A stretch of 42,832 bases of DNA, from the NCBI RefSeq assembly GCF_009712035.1, contig NZ_VILB01000024.1:1-42832 (forward strand), written 5' to 3'. The DNA comes from Anabaena sp. UHCC 0187 (GTDB lineage: Bacteria > Cyanobacteriota > Cyanobacteriia > Cyanobacteriales > Nostocaceae). The notes under the pieces were generated by a model. That model was not told the origin of the DNA and did no database searches. It saw only the letters and a program-made list of their open reading frames with translations. Below, one piece after another: positions 6,529 through 12,822 of this stretch (the first letter of the stretch is position 1; each line of letters begins with the position of its first letter). Made by a program: the position numbers and the translations under genes.

Positions 6529-7767
6529 ATGACTAGAATTGTGGGGTTAGATGTTTCTAAGTCCAGCGTTTCCTGCTGTCTACTGACTGAAAAACCAAGC
6601 AACCCAAGAGAATTTTACTATGAATGTCGGTTTTATAAATTCCAAACTGATCACGCTGGGTTAACTGGGTTGATGCTACTAAAACCAGAAATTGCAATTC
6701 TTGAACCTACGGGAATGAATTACTCAAAATTTTGGGTAGAGCATTTGAGCCGCGCTGGGGTTGAAATTAGATTTGTTGGTCACAAACAGTTAAGAAATTA
6801 CCGGGAAAATCACCTTGGCTTACCAGATAAAGATGATGATGCAGACTCTCTAGCTATTGCCTGCTATGGGTTTGACTATGGAAGTGATTTGAGTCGGTTT
6901 GTTCAAGTGCGCGATAGCGAAGCGCTGCTGCAAGCAGATCGCCTAATTTCCAGGATGAGAGAATTAGTTTTGCGACTTAACCACCTTTCCAGAATTCAAT
7001 CACCAATCATAAATCGGGCCCGCCAAGATTTGGCTTGGCAGTTCCCAGAAGTCGCTTTGGTTAAATCAGTTCGTGGTGATTCTGGAAAAGTTCCGCTGCT
7101 GTGGGGATGGTTAGCTGGCGAGAGAGAAAGCAAAAAGTATGACCGGCTCTATGCCCAAACAGCAGGAATAGGTTTAACAGACTCAGTTAAGTTTCACGCT
7201 CAGAGAATTTGTAGTTTACAACTAGAAGAGCAATTAATTGAGGATGAATTAGATACACTGCTTACTGATGAAAGGTTTAGCAGCTATCGTGAAGCCTTCC
7301 AGAAATTCAATTTTGGCGATAGCGAAGCGCTCCGTAGGAATCGCTTACAATCTATAATTTTGTCCCAAATTTACCCACTAGAAAACTACTTGGGCGAGGA
7401 TGGCAAACCAATTATCAAAATCAGGAAGGGGAGAAAATCTGGTAATCCTACCAAACGTCACCTGTCATTGAGAAAATTTCAGAAGGCTTTGGGAGTCGCG
7501 CCGTCCCAAGAATCAAGCGGTGATATATCCAAATCTAAGGTTTCTGGGGGTTCTGCCCTGTGCCGGCGGGCATTATGGCAGTGGGTATTCAGTGGTGTTG
7601 AACCTGTCAAGCGTCGGACTAATCCCATCCTGAATGATTTGGGCGTGTTTGTTGATGCTGAAAAGTTAGCAGGCAAACCAGTTAAATTAGTCAGGATGAG
7701 AGTAGCGGTCAAAGGTGTAAAACTCTTATTTAAGGAGCTTGTTTCGGCAACAAAAGTTCTAGACTGA
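6529..7767 (+). CDS. IS110-family DEDD recombinase/transposase
   Basis: The 412-residue protein has both IS110 domains. The RuvC-like N-terminal domain carries Asp8 (VGLDVSK), Glu59 (AILEPTG) and Asp103/Asp106 (DKDDDADS), matching the DEDD spacing of the family. A coiled-coil middle (about 125-150) leads to the C-terminal Transposase_20-like domain with Ser329-Ser330-Gly (SQESSGDISKSKVSG), where the family's second nucleophile lies. Known IS110 enzymes are guided by a bridge RNA. The gene is preceded by a folded non-coding stretch and ends 8 bases inside the DUF924 stop region, exactly at the element boundary. Two small dispersed repeats are inserted in frame. It is intact. It may be the integrase of the whole accessory element or a separate insertion sequence within it. 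Confidence 0.8.
   Translation: MTRIVGLDVSKSSVSCCLLTEKPSNPREFYYECRFYKFQTDHAGLTGLMLLKPEIAILEPTGMNYSKFWVEHLSRAGVEIRFVGHKQLRNYRENHLGLPDKDDDADSLAIACYGFDYGSDLSRFVQVRDSEALLQADRLISRMRELVLRLNHLSRIQSPIINRARQDLAWQFPEVALVKSVRGDSGKVPLLWGWLAGERESKKYDRLYAQTAGIGLTDSVKFHAQRICSLQLEEQLIEDELDTLLTDERFSSYREAFQKFNFGDSEALRRNRLQSIILSQIYPLENYLGEDGKPIIKIRKGRKSGNPTKRHLSLRKFQKALGVAPSQESSGDISKSKVSGGSALCRRALWQWVFSGVEPVKRRTNPILNDLGVFVDAEKLAGKPVKLVRMRVAVKGVKLLFKELVSATKVLD
6911..6942 (+). repeat. Small dispersed repeat inside the recombinase gene, copy 1
   Basis: It begins with the 16-mer GCGATAGCGAAGCGCT, shared exactly with the second copy, and ends in ATCGC, so the ends GCGAT/ATCGC are inverted. It is translated as RDSEALLQADR. 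It resembles the small mobile repeats described for Nostoc genomes. Confidence 0.6.
7316..7344 (+). repeat. Small dispersed repeat inside the recombinase gene, copy 2
   Basis: This is the same 16-mer as at 6911, in the same orientation and reading frame, then CCGTAGGAATCGC. It is translated as GDSEALRRNRL. It lies in the linker before the C-terminal domain, where an insertion may be tolerated. Confidence 0.6.
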
Positions 7768-7782
7768 AGAACCAGGTGCTTC
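7759..7782. other. Predicted right attachment junction at the DUF924 3' end
   Basis: The stop codon of DUF924 (7759-7761) lies inside the end of the recombinase gene. Read on the minus strand, the last codons give PGSSV; the family usually ends PGSSF, so the last codon and stop appear to come from the inserted element. GGTTCTTCA (minus strand, 7765-7773) repeats the candidate guide at 6372-6380. The partner junction is not in the window. Confidence 0.45.
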
Positions 7783-8334
7783 TAAAAATTCCTCTTCTTC
7801 TGGGGTAGAAATGCGTCCTAAAATGGCGTTACGATGGGGAAAGCGACCAAATCGGGAAATTATGTCTTTATGTCGAAAAGCTGATTCAATCGCTTTTGCA
7901 CTATTGGGATCATGACTAAGTTGTTGAAATAGCTTAATGCACTTGCGTTGATCAACTGGGTTTTCACTGTGTTCAAAGGGTAGGTATATAAACCAGCGTT
8001 GCACAGACAATAGTTGACGATCATAACCTTTGCTTGTAGCGTGTTGCGCTAATGAGATTGCTTCCCAGTCCGTGGCAAAGGCTTCTGGAGTATCACGAAA
8101 CATATTTCGGGGAAATTGATCTAGCAGCAGAATTAAAGCTAGACAAGTTTCGGGTGAATTCATCCAATCATGTAAATATCCGGCTACCGCTTTTTGGTAA
8201 TCTTCAAGAAAAAGGTCGCGGACTTTAGCATCAAAATCTGGCTGTTTTTCAAACCAAAATGGCTGAATTTTCCCATAATTTGGGTCATCTGGATAACCAA
8301 ACCAAAAATCCAAAATAGTTGTTGCCTGTGACAT
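7759..8334 (-). CDS. DUF924 family protein
   Basis: The 191-residue protein matches the DUF924 family along its length: ILDFWFG at the start, FWFEKQPDFDAKV, the LALILLLDQFPRNMFRDTPEAFATD core, and SRFGRFPHRNAILGRISTPEE near the end. The fold is TPR-like and all-helical; the biochemical role is unknown. It is the normal family length, so the element has not truncated it; only the last residue of the PGSS-F tail differs (Val). It starts five bases after the stop of the START-like gene, so the two form an operon. Confidence 0.9.
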   Translation of the reverse strand: MSQATTILDFWFGYPDDPNYGKIQPFWFEKQPDFDAKVRDLFLEDYQKAVAGYLHDWMNSPETCLALILLLDQFPRNMFRDTPEAFATDWEAISLAQHATSKGYDRQLLSVQRWFIYLPFEHSENPVDQRKCIKLFQQLSHDPNSAKAIESAFRHKDIISRFGRFPHRNAILGRISTPEEEEFLEAPGSSV

Positions 8335-8339
8335 TGCTG

Positions 8340-8906
8340 TTATTGATTATTACAAAGCACCTGTCGCATTTTACACAAGTTTGCTGGTAATTCCAAGTTC
8401 ATGGCTTGTTCAATAAAAATTGAGGGAATGGGGATATTTGGGGTGGCTTGTACCGTATAGGCTAACAAAGTGCCATTACCCATATCTTTAAGTTCTAAAC
8501 TGGCGTGAAAATCTGCAAATGAACCTGTTTCCATGCGAAACTGAACTTGCTGCCCTAGGATTTCCACCACATTCAGATAAATTTCTACTTGAGCCGTGAA
8601 AAACAAAAAGGCTTTTTGTGCGGCTTGATACAGACGTTTAACATCACCCTTAGAGATGATTTCGCTTTTAGTGATATCAGGAAAATACTGTACCCAGCGC
8701 GGATAATCTGTAATTTGTTGCCAGACATGGGATCTAATCAAGGGTACATACATCCAAGCGGTAACAGCACCACCCCAATGAGTATGTGATCTTGTTTGTA
8801 ACAATATTTCTCCTTGAATCAGTAATCTTTGCTTATCTTGATTCCAGGGTATATCTAATAGCGGTAGCGTGGCGGCAGCCATACTTTTAAAATTTGAGTT
8901 TGACAT
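8340..8906 (-). CDS. SRPBCC (START-like) cyclase/dehydrase-type protein
   Basis: The 188-residue protein has the helix-grip features of the SRPBCC superfamily: VWQQITDYPRWVQYFPDITKSEIISKGDVKRLYQ (about 65-100), then beta-rich strands and MGNGTLLAYTVQATPNIPIP, ending in a long helix (IFIEQAMNLELPANLCKMRQ). Members bind lipid-like or aromatic ligands, such as the Coq10-type proteins; the ligand here is unknown. It has no signal peptide, so it is cytoplasmic or membrane-associated. It is upstream of and nearly touching the DUF924 gene. The start MSNSNFKSM has an in-frame alternative at Met9. Confidence 0.8.
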   Translation of the reverse strand: MSNSNFKSMAAATLPLLDIPWNQDKQRLLIQGEILLQTRSHTHWGGAVTAWMYVPLIRSHVWQQITDYPRWVQYFPDITKSEIISKGDVKRLYQAAQKAFLFFTAQVEIYLNVVEILGQQVQFRMETGSFADFHASLELKDMGNGTLLAYTVQATPNIPIPSIFIEQAMNLELPANLCKMRQVLCNNQ

Positions 8907-9101
8907 ATATAATCCAGATATAGTGATTTTGGTGACTTTTTAACTGATTAACTTTGATAATCTCATCGAGTTTAACTTACCCAATTCTAATTTAAAGTCC
9001 AATTCATAGATTTTTTGCAGATAATTAGTCTAAAGTTCATTTTTCATCATAGGATCAACATTTCTACATCCAGCGTCAATTGCAGTTAACAGGAAAACAC
9101 T

Positions 9102-9296
9102 GTGAGTCAATCTTCTTTAAATGGCAAATTCATCCAGGGTTTTGGCATTCTTTTGGGTATGAGTGCATCCTTGTTTCTACTGAGAGGCTTTGGTATTATC
9201 ACCTTCCTTCCTGGTGGTGTAATTACTCTACTGTTCTTTGGAGCGATCGCACTGGCAATTTTCAGTTATGCTCAGAGGAAATGGTGGCGTTTTTAG
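9102..9296 (+). CDS. Small two-helix membrane protein
   Basis: This is a 64-residue protein starting at GTG with AGGA seven bases upstream (9091-9094). Two hydrophobic segments (FGILLGMSASLFLLRGFGI and ITLLFFGAIALAIFSYA) are linked by a short FLPGG turn, and the tail QRKWWRF is basic, so the C-terminus probably faces the cytoplasm. Function unknown. It lies 59 bases before the rubredoxin gene on the same strand and may be co-transcribed with it. A longer frame over the same bases in another phase has poor composition and is rejected. Confidence 0.7.
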   Translation: MSQSSLNGKFIQGFGILLGMSASLFLLRGFGIITFLPGGVITLLFFGAIALAIFSYAQRKWWRF

Positions 9297-9355
9297 TTTC
9301 ATAATTAATACTTACATCAAAAAACCTGACAATTAATTTATCAGCGGTAAAAAAG

Positions 9356-9520
9356 ATGCAAAAGTATATATGCAGCGTTTGTGGTTATATATATGACCCA
9401 GAAATAGGTGATCCAGATAGCGACATCGCACCAGGAACACCCTTTGAAGATATTCCAGATGATTGGGTTTGTCCCACTTGCGGGGCAGAAAAAGCTGACT
9501 TTGAGTTATACGCAGAGTAA
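9356..9520 (+). CDS. Rubredoxin (54 aa)
   Basis: This is a complete rubredoxin: a small electron carrier with one iron held by four Cys. Both pairs are present, [10 protein letters not shown] (Cys6, Cys9) and CPTCGAEK (Cys39, Cys42), as are the conserved [14 protein letters not shown] segment and the [14 protein letters not shown] loop. At 54 residues it is the classical soluble form. It lacks the membrane anchor of the other cyanobacterial rubredoxin (RubA), which helps photosystem assembly. The RBS is weak. It lies between the small membrane protein and a hairpin repeat that precedes the flavoprotein gene. Confidence 0.95.
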   Translation: MQKYICSVCGYIYDPEIGDPDSDIAPGTPFEDIPDDWVCPTCGAEKADFELYAE

Positions 9521-9530
9521 TATGGAGATA

Positions 9531-9561
9531 GATCCCCGACTTCTCAAAGAAGTCGGGGATC
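9531..9561. repeat. Dispersed 14-bp hairpin repeat, copy 1
   Basis: GATCCCCGACTTCT and AGAAGTCGGGGATC are perfect inverted arms with a CAA loop. A near copy lies at 38884. There is no T-run after it, so it is a dispersed intergenic repeat more than a terminator, though it could end or protect the rubredoxin transcript. Confidence 0.75.
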
Positions 9562-9579
9562 TGAAATATTAGGAAAATT

Positions 9580-10818
9580 TTGATTTTGTTACCCTTGCAA
9601 ATTGTAGTTATCGGTGGTGGTGCGGCGGGATTTTTTGGGGCGATTGCTTGCGCCCAAGCTAATCCTCAAGCCCAAGTGACTTTAATCGAAGCCAGTCGTC
9701 AACCCTTGGCGAAAGTTCTCATTTCCGGTGGGGGGCGTTGTAATGTCACTCATGCTTGTTTTGAACCAAAAAGTTTAGTCCAGAATTATCCCAGAGGTGG
9801 TAAAGCCTTGCTGGGTGCATTTACCCGGTTTCAACCTTTAGATACCATTGCTTGGTTTACGGATCATGGAGTCAACTTGAAAACTGAAGTTGATGGGCGG
9901 ATGTTCCCAATTACAGATCGGGCGGAAACTATTGCTGAATGTTTGATTAAGGCTACTTTTGCTGCGAAAATAGAAATCTGCATTGGTACACCTGTAACTG
10001 CTGTTACCCGAAAAGACGCAGGTTTTGAAATTCTCCTCAAATCGGGAGAAACCAAAAAATGCGACCGCTTACTTTTAGCTACAGGTAGCGGGTTAGCCGG
10101 TTATAAAATCGCTAAAGAATTAGGTCATCACATCCAACCCCCTGTACCTTCACTCTTTACTTTTAATATTCCTGATCCCCAACTGCGAGAATTAGCAGGA
10201 ATTAGCGTTAATTCTGTAAATTTACGGTTATCAGATTCAGGTAAAACCCCATTACAACAAACTGGTCCTTTATTAATTACCCATTGGGGTGTAAGTGGTC
10301 CAGCAGTTCTGAAACTTTCGGCTTGGGGGGCGAGAATTCTCCATGACAACCGCTATCAACATAAATTATTAATCAATTGGTTGCCAGATTTATCACAGGA
10401 AGAAGTTAGACAAAAGCTTTTAGTTGTTAAACAGGAATGGGGGAAAAAAGCGATCGCCTTACATCGTGGTGTGGACTTACCCCATCGTCTATGGCAATAC
10501 ATTATTACCCGTATCAGTATTACTGCGGAAGATCGGTGGGCAGACATATCTAACAAAACCTTAAATCAGTTAGCTCAAGAAATCTCTCAGGGAGAATACG
10601 CAATTACAGGTAAAGGCGTGTTTAAAGAAGAATTTGTTACCTGTGGTGGTGTCAACCTCAAGGAAGTTAACTTTAAAACAATGGAAAGTAAGTTAGTACC
10701 TGGTTTGTATTTTGCCGGTGAGATCCTAGATATTGATGGGATTACTGGCGGTTTTAACTTCCAAAGTGCTTGGACAACAGCCTATTTAGCTGGACAGGCT
10801 ATGGCTGAAAGTAATTAG
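9580..10818 (+). CDS. BaiN/HI0933-family flavoprotein (NAD(P)/FAD-dependent oxidoreductase)
   Basis: The 412-residue protein belongs to the HI0933/BaiN family. It has an N-terminal FAD-binding Rossmann motif (VVIGGGAAGFFGAIACAQANP), the diagnostic LISGGGRCNVTHA, a middle insert domain and a C-terminal FAD loop (GLYFAGEILDIDGITGGFNFQSAWTTAYLAG). Family members reduce diverse substrates, and many are functionally unassigned; I cannot name the substrate. I accept the TTG start at 9580 because AGGA lies five bases upstream and the dinucleotide-binding strand begins immediately (PLQIVVIGGG). Single gene; the hairpin repeat lies just upstream. Confidence 0.9.
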   Translation: MILLPLQIVVIGGGAAGFFGAIACAQANPQAQVTLIEASRQPLAKVLISGGGRCNVTHACFEPKSLVQNYPRGGKALLGAFTRFQPLDTIAWFTDHGVNLKTEVDGRMFPITDRAETIAECLIKATFAAKIEICIGTPVTAVTRKDAGFEILLKSGETKKCDRLLLATGSGLAGYKIAKELGHHIQPPVPSLFTFNIPDPQLRELAGISVNSVNLRLSDSGKTPLQQTGPLLITHWGVSGPAVLKLSAWGARILHDNRYQHKLLINWLPDLSQEEVRQKLLVVKQEWGKKAIALHRGVDLPHRLWQYIITRISITAEDRWADISNKTLNQLAQEISQGEYAITGKGVFKEEFVTCGGVNLKEVNFKTMESKLVPGLYFAGEILDIDGITGGFNFQSAWTTAYLAGQAMAESN

Positions 10819-11316
10819 TTGACACTTCTAAATCTATACATTAAGGTAAGTATGGATAGTTTACTTTAATCATTAATATACAAGTATTTTATATTTTTTT
10901 TTGCATTAATCCTACACAAGTAGGCTTGATTCATAAAAAAAATGTATGCAGCGAATATTGCAGTAATGACTGTATAATTAAGCAATCTTAGCCGAGAAAA
11001 ATACTTGTTTTTGTGAGAATTAATCAGAATTTGACCCATTTTGACCCATATTGTAGTGATTACGTAAATCTTTGTTAAAGATACTGACAAGAAGGTAAAA
11101 TCAAAATCCCAAGATGTTACTTTAGAGAGATAATACTTATGCTTGTAGTAATAAACTCTACCTCAGCATAGTTTTATCCTAGTGTTTGATAGACTCTAAC
11201 CTCTCACAAATTACGGAAAAATGGCGATTATTTCCTGCCTTTTGCAGAAAGATAGAGTCAGATAGTATACCTGAATTATTCATTCAAAACATCCTCTCCT
11301 CTACTACCTGAGAGAT
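10819..11316. promoter_or_regulatory. 498-bp intergenic region before the exopolysaccharide cluster
   Basis: There is no convincing gene. It is AT-rich and presumably carries the promoter of the cluster. A direct repeat, TTGACCCAT at 11031-11039 and 11041-11049, is spaced exactly 10 bp, one helical turn, which suits a regulator such as a response regulator. No sure -35/-10 pair could be assigned. Confidence 0.4.
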
Positions 11317-12804
11317 ATGCAATCAAAGCAGAAAGGTGTTTTGCCTAAAACCACTCATTCATCAGCAAAGTATGAAATCATGTTATCAGAAAACGTAGTT
11401 AATAACCAATTAAGTGAAGCCCCTCTAGATTTACGCGCTCCTGTTTTTTCTAAAGTTAGGAAAGGAGGATGGTGGCTGCGATTAATCACACTACTTTTAG
11501 TAGATTTTACTGTTTTAATTATTGCTTGGATATTAACTCAATATCAGGTTTTCTGGTATACAGAGAATCGTTATTTCGCAATGTTAGCCACTATTTTGAT
11601 CCAAATAGGTGCGTTAGCTGTCCAAGGAACCTATGAACCAGGGAATAAGCGTCATGACTATGGGAATATTATTAAAACCATGTTTTTTGCCCATGGTATC
11701 ATTCTCCTAGTTTGTGTTTTGTATCAACCAATTGAGGATGTTTCCCGGTCAACATTAATCGGGTTTTGGTTGACAAGTACATCTTTTATTTGCATTGGTA
11801 GATTGGCAGTTAATTTGTTACTTGAATATCTACGCAGCAAAAAAGTATTAGGAAAAAATGCTATTTTTATTATTTCTTCGGAAAATGAGAAAGAGCAAAT
11901 TATCGGCTTTATTCAAAAGGAAAACCGTTACAACATAGTCGGTAGTCGCAATTCTGATGCTTTAGATAAAATAAATAGGCTAGAAACTTTAGAAGCAATT
12001 AATAAATTGGGTGTAACCGAAGTTTTAGTTTCTTGGAATGTGATCAAAGATCAGATGTATTTATGTTGGCTATTTCAAGCATCGGGAATTATGGTACATA
12101 TTGTGCCAATGGAATTGAAACCAATTTATAGAGACACAGTATTTCATAACATTGGAGGGATGACTTGTTTAAGTTTTGTTTCTCCAGTTTTGACAGGTAG
12201 AGATTTCTGGTTGAAGCGGGTTTTTGATTTTTGCTTTGCGTCCGTATTTCTGCTGTTAACTTTTCCCATATACATAGCTATTGCTATAGCCATTAAAATA
12301 GATTCTCCCGGTCCAGTATTCTATAAACAAACTCGTATAGGGTTAAGTGGGAAAGGTTTTAAAGTCTGGAAATTTAGAACTATGAGACCTGATGCAGATA
12401 AACTACAAAAAGAATTAGAAGCCTTAAATGAAGTCAAAGACGGTATTATCTTCAAAATCAAAGATGATCCTCGCATTACTCGTATAGGTAAATTTCTCCG
12501 TCGTTATAGCTTAGACGAATTACCTCAACTATTTAATGTTGTCTTGGGAGAAATGAGTTTAGTTGGTCCTCGTCCTTTACCTACTAGAGACGTAGATAAA
12601 TTTTCCGAACGTCATTTTATTCGTCAAGAAGTATTACCAGGTGTAACTGGAATGTGGCAAGTTTCTGGACGTTCAGATATTATGGATTTTGATCAAGTCA
12701 TGAAACTTGACCTGAGATATATTGAAAATTGGTCTCTGTTGTTAGATTTTCAAATTCTGTTCAAAACAGTGCAGGTAGTTTTGAACAAAGAAGGTGCATA
12801 CTAA
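11317..12804 (+). CDS. Polyprenyl-phosphate sugar-1-phosphate transferase (WcaJ/WbaP type)
   Basis: This 495-residue membrane protein starts exopolysaccharide repeat synthesis by moving a sugar-1-phosphate onto undecaprenyl phosphate. Four to five N-terminal helices (about 50-160) are followed by a CoA-binding-like domain. The C-terminal Bac_transf catalytic domain begins at about 303 (KRVFDFCFASVFLLL) and holds the family motifs SPGPVFYKQTRIG, FKVWKFRTMRPDA, LRRYSLDELPQLFNV, LVGPRP and PGVTGMWQVSGRS. A later in-frame Met (MLSENVV) is an alternative start. First gene of the cluster, 18 bases before the Wzc-like gene. Homologous enzymes make heterocyst envelope or released polysaccharide in Nostocales. 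Confidence 0.9.
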   Translation: MQSKQKGVLPKTTHSSAKYEIMLSENVVNNQLSEAPLDLRAPVFSKVRKGGWWLRLITLLLVDFTVLIIAWILTQYQVFWYTENRYFAMLATILIQIGALAVQGTYEPGNKRHDYGNIIKTMFFAHGIILLVCVLYQPIEDVSRSTLIGFWLTSTSFICIGRLAVNLLLEYLRSKKVLGKNAIFIISSENEKEQIIGFIQKENRYNIVGSRNSDALDKINRLETLEAINKLGVTEVLVSWNVIKDQMYLCWLFQASGIMVHIVPMELKPIYRDTVFHNIGGMTCLSFVSPVLTGRDFWLKRVFDFCFASVFLLLTFPIYIAIAIAIKIDSPGPVFYKQTRIGLSGKGFKVWKFRTMRPDADKLQKELEALNEVKDGIIFKIKDDPRITRIGKFLRRYSLDELPQLFNVVLGEMSLVGPRPLPTRDVDKFSERHFIRQEVLPGVTGMWQVSGRSDIMDFDQVMKLDLRYIENWSLLLDFQILFKTVQVVLNKEGAY

Positions 12805-12822
12805 AACTACTTATTTAAAACA

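Noticed and set aside
9080-9304. 74-codon frame over the small membrane protein
   Set aside because: A different phase of the same bases with Cys/Trp/His-rich random composition; the GTG-started frame at 9102 has a ribosome site and coherent membrane helices.
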